Assembly (NCBI GenBank): GCA_963803245.1
Contig: CAWDLI010000017.1
Location: 307,993 to 371,992 of the forward strand
Source: JACVRW01 sp963803245
GTDB taxonomy: Bacteria; Actinomycetota; Thermoleophilia; Solirubrobacterales; Thermoleophilaceae
Length of the DNA: 64,000 nucleotides
Direction: 5' to 3'
A model generated the notes under the pieces. That model was not told the DNA's origin, did not search any database, and was given only the letters and a program-made list of their open reading frames with translations. The position numbers and the translations under genes were made by a program. Shown here piece by piece: positions 56,220-64,000 of the stretch (its first letter is position 1; each line of letters opens with the position of its first letter).

Positions 56220-56236
56220 ACGAAACAGCGTTCTGT
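56220..56236. promoter_or_regulatory. second IclR-type operator
   Basis: ACGAAAC-AGC-GTTCTGT; the arms pair at 5 of 7 positions and it shares the AACAGCGTT core, on the reverse strand, with the palindrome at 54502. It lies between eda and the binding-protein gene, so a second regulated promoter is likely here. Confidence 0.55.
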
Positions 56237-56272
56237 ACCGCGGAACACGACGACAGAGGGAGAGTGGCGGAC

Positions 56273-57361
56273 ATGTCCAGACGTCTCGTAGCCGGCCTCG
56301 TGACCGTTGCACTGCTTCTCGCGGTCGCCGGATGTGGGAGCGACGACAGCGACGACGAGGGGCAGGCGTCAAAGGACTCAGGTGGCGCCAAGGAGTTCAA
56401 GCTCGGGGTCTCGATGATCGACCTCAGCAACCCGTTCTTCGTCAGCATGCGCGAGGCGGGCCTGAAGGCCGCCGAGGACTATGGAGTGGAGGCCAGCTTC
56501 CAGTCCGCCGACGGCAGCCTCGAGAAGCAGATCGGCGTGGTTGAGAACTTCATCGCCCAGAAGGTCGACGCGATCCTCATCAACGCGGTCGACGACAAGG
56601 GCATCGAGCCCGCCATCAAGAAGGCCAAGGCCGCGAACATCCCGGTGATCATGATGGCCAACGACGTCGACGATCCGTACGCGTACAAGACGCTGTACCC
56701 GGACTACGACAACATGGCGATGCAGGCCCGTGCGCTGTCCACGGCGATGGGCGGCGAGGGGGATGTGGCGCTGCTGATCGGCGCGCGCGGCAACTCCGTG
56801 TCCGACAGCCGCGAGGCCGGCTTCAAGGACACGATCAAGAAGGAAGCCCCCGGGATCAACATCATCACGACGCAGGCGACGAACTGGGACGCGGCCAAGG
56901 GCGCCGACGTGGCCCAGACCGTGCTCAACCAGTACCCGGACGTCGACGGAATCTCGTGCGTGACCGACCCGCCCTGCCTTGCGGCCATGAACACCGCGAA
57001 GGCCTCGGGCAAGGACGACATCGACTGGGCGAGCTATGACGGCGACTTCTCGATGCATCCCGCGCTCGAGGACGGCTCGCTGAAGATCGACGTGCTGACG
57101 GGCGCCGAGCGCGTCGGGTACTGGAACATCGCGCTGGCCTCCCGGATCCTCAACGGGAGCAAGTTCCCGAAGACGGTGTACCTGCCGACCTTCTTCGTCA
57201 CCTCCGAGGAGACGGGCAAGGAGCTTCAGGACGCAGGGCTCGACTTCGAGTTCATCACGCCTGAGCAGGCGAAGGTCGAAGCGACGAACTACAAGGAGCA
57301 GATGGGACCCGACGCGGCCGACGAGAGCCTCAACCAGGGGCAGAAGGGTCGCGTGCAGTAG
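56273..57361 (+). CDS. sugar-type ABC transporter substrate-binding lipoprotein
   Basis: A 362-residue type 1 binding protein with a lipoprotein signal (LLLAVAGCGSDD, lipobox AVAGC). KLGVSMIDLSNPFFVSMREA, EKQIGVVENFIAQKVDAILI and NIPVIMMANDVDD are ribose/inositol-binding-protein blocks; GYWNIALASRILNG is in the hinge region. ATG 56273 is used because the GAGGGAG site is about ten bases upstream; GTG 56264 would be too close. Confidence 0.9.
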   Translation: MSRRLVAGLVTVALLLAVAGCGSDDSDDEGQASKDSGGAKEFKLGVSMIDLSNPFFVSMREAGLKAAEDYGVEASFQSADGSLEKQIGVVENFIAQKVDAILINAVDDKGIEPAIKKAKAANIPVIMMANDVDDPYAYKTLYPDYDNMAMQARALSTAMGGEGDVALLIGARGNSVSDSREAGFKDTIKKEAPGINIITTQATNWDAAKGADVAQTVLNQYPDVDGISCVTDPPCLAAMNTAKASGKDDIDWASYDGDFSMHPALEDGSLKIDVLTGAERVGYWNIALASRILNGSKFPKTVYLPTFFVTSEETGKELQDAGLDFEFITPEQAKVEATNYKEQMGPDAADESLNQGQKGRVQ

Positions 57362-57369
57362 CGATCCGC

Positions 57370-59926
57370 ATGGTGGCACGGAGCTCTGCACGCGCCCGCG
57401 CCCGGGGCTGGGCGGCCGACGTCACGAAGGATCCGACGCTGGTGGTGCTGGCGGTGACGATCGTCGTCGTCTTCGCCGGCTTCAGCATCTCGCGTCCGGA
57501 CTTCCTCAGCGTCGAGAACATCCGCAACATCGGCCAGCAGACCGCGGTCATCGCCGTCATCTCGGTCGCGATGACGCTGGTCATCCTGGGGCGCGGATTG
57601 GACCTGTCGCCGGGCTCCACCGTCGCGCTGACGGGCGTCATCGGCGCGCTGCTGCTCGAGGACGGCGTATCGACCCCGATCGCGCTCTCGGCCGTCGTGC
57701 TCGCCGGCGCGGGCGTGGGCGTCGTGAACGGGATCCTGATCGGCGCGCTCGGCGTGAGCCCGTTCATGGCGACCCTGGCCACGCTCGCCTCCGCTCGGGG
57801 CGCGGCGCTGCTGCTCTCCGGCGACAGCGGCGTGGGCGTGGACAACGGGACCATCGCGTGGTTCGGCGACGGCCGGATGGGACCGGTGCCAGTCTCGGTC
57901 GTGGTTGCCGCGCTCGTGATCGCGGCCGGATGGGGGCTGCTGAACCGAACCGAGTTCGGCCGCTGGGTGCGTTCGGTGGGCGGCAACCCCGAGACTGCCA
58001 AGGCATCCCTCGTACCGGTGCGCACCGTGCGCGCTGCGACGTACGTGCTGACGGGCGCCGCCGCCGGGATCGGCGCCGTGCTCACGCTCGGCCGGCTGGG
58101 CTCTGCACAGCCGCTCGCCGGCTCGGGGCTCGAGTTCTCCGCGATCACCGCGGTGGTGATCGGCGGCACGAAGCTCTCCGGCGGCGAGGGCGGCATAACC
58201 GGCACGGTGCTGGGCGCGATTCTGGTGGGCGTGATCTCCTCCGGGCTGTCGTTCCTCCACGTCCCCCAGGAGACGACCTACTTCGTCACCGGCGGGCTGA
58301 TCCTCGTAGCGGTCCTGCTTCACCGGCCTGACCTCGTGCACGCCGTGCGCAGCGCCCCGGGGGCGCTGGCCGCGGCGGTCCACCGGCGGCGACGCTCGGC
58401 CGGCGCCGGCGCGGGACCGGCCGCGGGTGCGCGTGCCATCACGTTCCGCGGGGTCGGCAAGCGCTTCGCGGGTGCCATCGCGGTCGACGACGTGTCGTTC
58501 GAGGTGCGCGCCGGCGAGGTCGTCGCCCTGATGGGGGAGAACGGCGCGGGCAAGTCGACCCTCGTCAAGATGCTCGCCGGCGCCCAGCCGCCCGACTCGG
58601 GCTCCCTGCTCATCGACGGCAGCCCGGTGGTGCTCAGCCGGCCGGAGCACGCCACGAGCGCCGGCATCAGCGTCATCCATCAGCACTTCAGCCTCGCCCC
58701 CGACCTCACGGTCAGCGAGAACGTGTTCCTCGGGCACGAGCTGCGGATCCCCGCGACCGGGTTCCTGCGGCGGCGCGCCATGCGCCGGCGAACTCGCGAG
58801 ATCCTCGCCGAGCTGCACGCCGACGTGTCTCCCGACGACCGCGTGGGATCCCTCAGCGTCGGCCAGCGCCAGATGGTGGAGGTGGCCAAGGCCCTGCGCG
58901 CCGAAGCGTGGCTGGTGGTGATGGACGAGCCCACATCCGCGCTCAGCCACCGCGAGCGCGAGTCCCTCTACGAGCTCGTCCGGCGTCTTTGCGACCGGGG
59001 GATCGGCGTCATGTACATCTCGCACCGCATGGAGGAGGTCTACGAGCTCGCGTCGCGCGCCGTGGTGCTCCGCGACGGGCGCTTCGTCGACGACGTCGCT
59101 CTTGCGGAGACACCGGAGCCGGCTCTCATCGCGATGATGGTCGGACGCACGATCGAGCAGCTCTTCCCCCATGTCGACACCACTGCGGGGGACCTGGCGC
59201 TGCGCATCCGCGGCCTTGCCGACGGCCGCCTGCTGCACGAGGCCGATCTGGACGTGCGCGCGGGCGAGGTCGTGGTGCTCGTGGGCCTGAACGGCTCCGG
59301 GCGCAGTGAGGTGCTTCGCTGCGTCGCCGGGATGACGCGGCCCACCTCGGGCGCGATCGAGGTGCACGGCAACGCCGTCACCGATCTCACACCGCGGCAG
59401 GCTTCCGAGCTGGGCATCGCATGGGTGCCGGAGGACCGCCACGCGGCCGGCCTCGTCCCGCCCATGACGGTGTCGGCCAACCTCAGCCTCGCTTGGCTGC
59501 GCGGCTTCGCCCGCTTCGGGCTCGTGCCGCGCGCCGCCGAGCGGGATCTGGTCGCGCGGCTGATCGACCGCCTCCAGGTCCGGCCCCCGGACCCGAGCAG
59601 GCGCGTCGCGCTGCTCTCCGGGCGGCAACCAGCAGAAGGTCGTGATCGGCAAGGCGCTGGCGACGCAGCCGCGAATCCTGTTGCTCGACGAGCCCACGCG
59701 CGGGGTCGACGTCGGGGCCAAGGCCGAGATCCACGGTCTGATCTCAGAGCTCAAGCAGCAGGGCGCCGCCATCCTCATGGTCTCCTCGGAGCTGCCCGAG
59801 GCGCTCAACGTGGCCGATCGGCTGGTCGTGCTCCACGAGGGACGCACGGTGGCCGTCCGCGACCGCGGCGCCACCGAGGACGAGGTCATGACCTACGCGT
59901 TCGGGCGAGGGGCGGCGGCCGCATGA
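57370..59926 (+). CDS. ABC transporter permease-ATPase fusion (RbsC-RbsA type), one frameshift
   Basis: Residues 1 to about 335 are an RbsC-type permease (TLVILGRGLDLSPGSTVALT, GGTKLSGGEGGITGTVLGAI). An Ala/Arg/Gly linker leads without stop into a double ATPase (from about 360): first Walker A GENGAGKST and GISVIHQHFSLAPDLTVSEN; second, degenerate GLNGSGRSE and, after the break, KVVIGKALATQPRILLLDEP. An extra G near 59621 shifts the frame inside the second signature motif; corrected length is about 851 residues. These subunits are normally separate proteins. Confidence 0.82.
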
Positions 59927-60957
59927 GGGGTCGAGACACGCGCGTGTCGGTCGAGCGCCTGATCCTCGCGTCGGCGCCACTCCTGCTGCTTCTCATCATC
60001 CTGGCGGTCGTCGCCGTGGTCGAGCCGCGCGTGGTCCACCTCTCCAACCTGAAGGAGGTGGTCATCCAGGCCTCCCCGATCGCGATTCTGGCGCTCGGCG
60101 CGATGGTCGTGCTGCTCACCGGCGGCATCGACCTCTCGGCCGGCTTCGGCGTCGCGATGGTCGCCGTCGCCATGGTGGGCTCGATGGGCATCGACGGGAA
60201 CCTCACGCACGGATTGCTCATCGCGCTGTGCTTCGGCCTCGCGCTCGGCCTCGTCAACGGGTTGCTCGTCGGCGTGCTGCGAATCCCGGCCTTCATCGCG
60301 ACCCTCGCCACCTTCACGGCCGTGCAGGGCGTCACGCTCACGCGGGCCAAGAGCGGCACGCTCATCGTCAGCGACCCGACGCTGCTGCGCATCGGAACCG
60401 GCTCGGTCGCGGGAATCCCCTTCCCGATCGTGATCGCGGCCGGGGTGGCGCTGATCATGGCGATCCTGCTGCGCATGACGCGCTTCGGTGTGCGCACCTA
60501 CGCCCTGGGCAGCGGCGACCCGGACGCGGCGAGGCTGTCGGGCGTCCCGGTCGCCCGCCATCTCGTGCTCGTCTACGTGGTGGCCGGGCTGCTCACGACG
60601 GTCACCGCCGTCCTGCTGGCCGGCCGCACGGGCATCGTTGCGCCCAACATCGGCGGCGTGAGCCTGCTGCTCGACGCGATCGCGGCGACCGTCCTCGGGG
60701 GCACCAGCATCTTCGGCGGCCGCGGCACGGTGTGGGGCACGCTGATCGGCGCCGTGATCATCGCCCTGATCACGAATGCGCTGCGGGTCGCGGGCGCGGA
60801 CGCATCCAGCCTCGACCTCTGGCGCGGCGGAATCATCGGACTGGCGCTCGTCGTCGACGCCGGCATCCAGCTTCTGCGTCGCCGGTTGGAGGATCGGGAG
60901 GTCTCGCTGGCCACGCGCCGGCTTGGCGACGACGCAGCCGTGGGAGCGCCGGCATGA
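59923..60957 (+). CDS. ABC transporter permease (RbsC type), second
   Basis: A 344-residue permease: VVLLTGGIDLSAGFGVAMVA, LGLVNGLLVGVLRIPAFIAT, ALGSGDPDAARLSGVPVARH and VLGGTSIFGGRGTVWGTLIG. ATG overlaps the fusion gene's stop as ATGA. Its presence beside the permease half of the fusion means the importer likely has a heterodimeric membrane part. Confidence 0.9.
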   Translation: MRGRDTRVSVERLILASAPLLLLLIILAVVAVVEPRVVHLSNLKEVVIQASPIAILALGAMVVLLTGGIDLSAGFGVAMVAVAMVGSMGIDGNLTHGLLIALCFGLALGLVNGLLVGVLRIPAFIATLATFTAVQGVTLTRAKSGTLIVSDPTLLRIGTGSVAGIPFPIVIAAGVALIMAILLRMTRFGVRTYALGSGDPDAARLSGVPVARHLVLVYVVAGLLTTVTAVLLAGRTGIVAPNIGGVSLLLDAIAATVLGGTSIFGGRGTVWGTLIGAVIIALITNALRVAGADASSLDLWRGGIIGLALVVDAGIQLLRRRLEDREVSLATRRLGDDAAVGAPA

Positions 60958-61706
60958 GCGGGTCGAGAGCGCCGTTCACGAGCCACACCAGCGGCGAGAT
61001 CGCTGCAGGCGAGGCGCGCCTGGCGGTCGTGCCGGTGGGCGCCACCGAGCAGCACGGTCCCCACCTGCCGCTGGACACCGACACTCTCCTCGCCACGGCC
61101 GTCGCCGAGGCGATCGTGGCGCGTACGCCCGGCACGCTCGTCGGACCGGTGATCGGGCTGGGCTGTTCCTCGCACCACCTCGCATTCCCCGGCACGGTCA
61201 GCCTCAGCGTGCCTGCCTTCGTCGCGACGGTGGTGGACGTCTGCCGGTCGCTCGCCGCGGCCGGCTTCACCGTGGTGCTTCTGAACAGCCACGGCGGGAA
61301 CCGCGCTCCGCTCGGCGTCGCCCAGATCGAGCTGACCGGTGAGGGGATCCGCGTCTACAGCTTCACCTACTGGGATCTGCTCGAGGACGTCGTGGCGGAG
61401 GAGCTCGGCCGGCCCGAGGCGTGCGGACACGCCTGCGCCCTCGAGACGTCGCTCATGCAGCATCTGCACCCCGACAGCGTGCGCGAGTCGCTGATCCCGC
61501 CTGACGGAACGCCACCGACCTGGCCCGATCCGCACATGTTCTCCAGCGACGTCGTCCAGGTCGTCCGGCCGTTCGAGGAGCTCAACCCCGATGGAGTCAT
61601 CGGGCAGCCGTCACTGGCGACTCCCGAGCTCGGCCGGCGCCTGTTCGACGCGGCCGTCGAACGAGGGTCCCGCGAGGTCGAGCGCGTCATGGAGGTGAGC
61701 GCATGA
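60954..61706 (+). CDS. creatininase-family hydrolase
   Basis: A 250-residue creatininase-superfamily protein with the metal set: Glu32 and His34 (GATEQHGPHLP), Asp in LDTDTLL, and LLNSHGGNRAPL (about 108-118), plus a late Glu (ALETSLMQ). The family hydrolyses cyclic amides and also, in the Thermotoga inositol pathway as I recall it, a diketo-cyclitol ring (IolN). Inside an operon with a Gfo/Idh dehydrogenase and KDG enzymes a C-C or lactone-type ring opening is a fair guess. Confidence 0.85.
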   Translation: MSGSRAPFTSHTSGEIAAGEARLAVVPVGATEQHGPHLPLDTDTLLATAVAEAIVARTPGTLVGPVIGLGCSSHHLAFPGTVSLSVPAFVATVVDVCRSLAAAGFTVVLLNSHGGNRAPLGVAQIELTGEGIRVYSFTYWDLLEDVVAEELGRPEACGHACALETSLMQHLHPDSVRESLIPPDGTPPTWPDPHMFSSDVVQVVRPFEELNPDGVIGQPSLATPELGRRLFDAAVERGSREVERVMEVSA

Positions 61707-62671
61707 CCGCGCAGCCGCCCCTGGACCTGATCACCCTCGGCGAGGGGATGGTCCAGTTCGGAGCCCGGACGAGGGGACCCCTGCGCCAGGTGAGGACCTA
61801 CGACGTCCACGCCGCCGGCAGCGAGCTCAACGTCGCGATCGGCGCGGCACGGCTGGGTCTTCAGGTGGGATGGATCAGCCGGCTGGGAACAGACGACTTC
61901 GGCGATCTGGTGCTCTCCGCCGTCCGCGCGGAGGGGGTGGAGACCAGTCAGGTCGTTCGCGCCGCCGACGATCCGACCGGGATCTTCGTGGTCCAGCGTG
62001 GCTACCCCATCGATGGCCATTCCACGTCGATCTACTACCGCGCGGGGTCCGCGGGCTCACGCCTGTCGATCGAGGAGCTCGACATCGAGTACCTGCAACG
62101 CGCCAGGATCTTCCACACGACCGGCATCTCGCTGGCGGTGTCGGGCGAGCTCGCGGAGGCCGCGGCCGCGGCCGGTTCGGCTGCAGCCGAGGCAGGCGCA
62201 CGGCGGTCGTTCGACGTGAACTATCGCGCCAAGCTCTGGAGCGCGGACGAGGCGCGCCCGGGCGTCGAGGCGGCATTGGCGAACACCGACATCGCGTTCT
62301 GCAGCCTGGAGGACGCCCGCGCGCTGTGGGGAGTGAACGACGCGGATGCGGCGCTCGAGCTCGTCGCGTCGTACGGGCCCGACTACTCCGTGGTCGCCTG
62401 CGGCCGCGACGGGGCGATCATGCTCGGCCCCGACGGGGTCACCGTGCGCGCCGCGGCCGTCCCGACGCAGGTCGTGGACGCCACCGGGGCCGGCGACGCG
62501 TTCTGCGCGACCGTCCTCACGGGCATCGCGCGCGACTGGCCGGCCGAGTTGCTCCTGCAGCGCGCGTGCCTGGTGGGCTCCATCGTCTGCGGCATCGCCG
62601 GCGACAACGAGGGAATACCGACGCTGGACGTGCTCGAGCGGGTGGCGACGAACAGCTGGGTGCATCGATGA
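61703..62671 (+). CDS. kdgK: PfkB-family sugar kinase, likely 2-keto-3-deoxygluconate kinase
   Basis: A 322-residue ribokinase-fold kinase: AGSELNVAIGAARLGLQVGW, SRLGTDDFGD, FDVNYRAKLWS and the catalytic VDATGAGDAF (Asp near 263). The opening ITLGEGMVQFGARTRGPLRQ and GSELNVA resemble KDG kinases, which usually show this G-E-x-M start. With the KDPG aldolase gene in the same operon, phosphorylation of KDG is the most likely reaction. Confidence 0.85.
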   Translation: MTAQPPLDLITLGEGMVQFGARTRGPLRQVRTYDVHAAGSELNVAIGAARLGLQVGWISRLGTDDFGDLVLSAVRAEGVETSQVVRAADDPTGIFVVQRGYPIDGHSTSIYYRAGSAGSRLSIEELDIEYLQRARIFHTTGISLAVSGELAEAAAAAGSAAAEAGARRSFDVNYRAKLWSADEARPGVEAALANTDIAFCSLEDARALWGVNDADAALELVASYGPDYSVVACGRDGAIMLGPDGVTVRAAAVPTQVVDATGAGDAFCATVLTGIARDWPAELLLQRACLVGSIVCGIAGDNEGIPTLDVLERVATNSWVHR

Positions 62672-64000
62672 CCGAGACGCTCTCCTCGGTCGTGGCCGGC
62701 CGCAGGCACGACGGCGGCGACCCCTTCGAGGTGCGCAGTCCCGCATCCGGCGAGCTCCTCGCCGACGTTCAGGCGGCGGGACCCGAGACCGTGGACCTGG
62801 CCGTGAGGGCCGCGCGGGAGACGTTCGCCACGACCCGCTGGGCGGGACTCGCGGAGCGAGTGGGATGGTGCGAGCGCGTGGCGGCGGCGATCGACGAGCG
62901 CGCCGACACGCTCGCCGCCGAGCTCGCCGAGGAGCAGGGAAAGCCGCTGCACGAGGCGGCCGGTGAGGTCGCTGCCGGCGCGCGCGGCTTCCGCCTGGCG
63001 GCCGAGGCCGCCCGCGGCCTCGACGGGTACGCCCCGCAGGTCGAGGACCCGGCCAAGCGGGTGGTCGTCATCCGCCAGCCGCGTGGCGTGTGGGCCGTGC
63101 TCACGCCCTGGAACTTCCCCTTCAACATCCCGATCGAGTACCTCGGCCCGGCCGTGGCCACGGGCAGTCCCGTGTCTGGAAGCCGGCGCCGACCTGTGCC
63201 CGCATCGCCTCGCGCCTCGTCGACCTGATGCGAGACGCGGGAGTGCCCCCGGGCCTGGTGAGCCTCGTGCTGACCGACGACGTGGCGGTCGCCCAGGGAC
63301 TCGTCACGCACCGGGGGGTCGACGCGGTGGGGCTGACGGGCGGGACGCGCACCGGGGAGGCGGTCGCCCGGGCGGCGTGGGACAAGCACCTGCTGCTGGA
63401 GCTCGGCGGGAACGGCCCGGTGATCGTCCTGGACGACGCGGACATGGAGCGGGCATCCGCCGCGGTCGCCTCGTCCGCGTTCACCAACGCCGGGCAGGTC
63501 TGCAGCGCCGCGGGACGGGTCCTCGTCGCCGCGACGGTCGCCGACGAGCTCGCCGACGCGCTCACCCGCTCGGCCGAGGGCGTCGTTCTCGGCGCCCCCG
63601 AGACACCCCGGAGTCACGATGGGCCCGGTCCACACGGAGGCCGTGGCGGCCACGATGGACCGCCACATCGCCGACGCGCTCGACCGCGGAGCGACGGTCC
63701 GGGCCGGTGGGCGCCGGTCCGCGGGGCATCCCACCGAGCTGTACTACGAGCCGACCGTGCTCGACGATGTGCCCGCCACCGCCCAGGTCGCCATCGAGGA
63801 GACGTTCGGCCCGATCGCGCCGCTGGTCCGATCGTCCTCCGACGACGAGCTGCTGCAGGTGGCCAACGCGAGCGAGCACGGGCTGGTGGCCGCGGTCTTC
63901 ACCCAGTCGCTGCAGCGTGCATGGCATTTTGCCGAGCGCCTCGAGAGCGGCTCGGTGGTGGTGAACGACACCTCGAACTACTGGGAGCTCCACCTGCCGT
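62668..64000 (+). CDS. NAD(P)-dependent aldehyde dehydrogenase, 3'-truncated by the window and with two frameshifts
   Basis: An ALDH-superfamily enzyme. In the first frame: PFEVRSPASGELLADVQAAG and VLTPWNFPFNIPIEYLGPA. After a missing base near 63172: GVDAVGLTGGTRTGEAVARA, LLLELGGNGPVIVLDDAD (general-base Glu) and FTNAGQVCSAAGRVLV (catalytic Cys). After an extra C near 63608: MGPVHTEAVAATMDRHIADA and EETFGPIAPL up to the window end. ATG overlaps the kinase stop as ATGA. In this operon it could oxidise a sugar-derived semialdehyde. Confidence 0.82.

Noticed and set aside
57289..59889. 866-residue minus-strand open frame
   Set aside because: It is antisense to the binding-protein, permease-ATPase genes, is His/Arg/Ala-rich with no family motif, and is a GC-rich shadow.

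Overview
The window is GC-rich, densely packed DNA with many ATGA, GTGA and TTGA start/stop overlaps, frequent GTG and TTG starts, and an actinobacterial gene content (tandem Ku, DUF3618/holin/YihY envelope genes, DUF892 protein plus Mn catalase, GGGTA-type stress promoters). An actinobacterium, perhaps of the Thermoleophilia/Solirubrobacterales type, fits best; this is an inference, because there is no rRNA gene in the window. No tRNA, rRNA, CRISPR array, insertion sequence or prophage was seen.

Layout. 0.1-5.4 kb: one overlapping operon of a small membrane protein, MoxR ATPase, DUF58 protein, two BatA/BatB-like VWA proteins and an HtrA-type protease lying between them. 5.4-9.1 kb: NTF2-like and VOC proteins, a flavin reductase-like protein, and a membrane GGDEF-EAL protein. 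9.1-19 kb: a 1149-residue secreted protein, an HD-GYP response regulator with a hybrid kinase, a frameshifted secreted protein, a zinc alcohol dehydrogenase and an epimerase. 19-35 kb: a stress region. It has an envelope-protein operon divergent from a TetR-PAS-SpoIIE fusion phosphatase, a glutaredoxin, two Ku genes with a Rieske flavoprotein, a CBS protein, many small general-stress proteins, a DUF892 protein and a manganese catalase. At least ten genes or operons here are preceded by a GNNT-N14/16-GGGTA element, the pattern of actinobacterial SigB-type promoters, so the block looks like a local general-stress regulon.

35-47.5 kb: a galactose-oxidase-like secreted protein, then one minus-strand operon of hydantoinase/oxoprolinase B and A subunits, a ribose-type ABC importer (ATPase, permease, binding protein) and a PAS/multi-GAF sensor kinase. 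This operon carries many single-base indels that break otherwise well-kept frames; sequencing or assembly error is the simplest reading. 48-53 kb: a shikimate dehydrogenase, a 3-dehydroshikimate dehydratase fused to an HPPD-like domain, a divergent Nramp-fold transporter that lacks the metal-binding motifs, and a 28-residue membrane peptide. These are divergent from a TetR regulator with a palindrome between them. 53-64 kb: ridA-iclR divergent from a catabolic operon of Gfo/Idh dehydrogenase, KDPG aldolase, binding protein, permease-ATPase fusion, second permease, creatininase-family hydrolase, KDG-type sugar kinase and aldehyde dehydrogenase (cut by the window end). Two related IclR-type palindromes flank its first two genes.

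Together the right half encodes import and breakdown of plant-derived or cyclic compounds: hydroaromatic acids to protocatechuate, a cyclitol or sugar acid to 2-keto-3-deoxygluconate, and a cyclic amide. The middle encodes oxidative, DNA-break and envelope stress protection.
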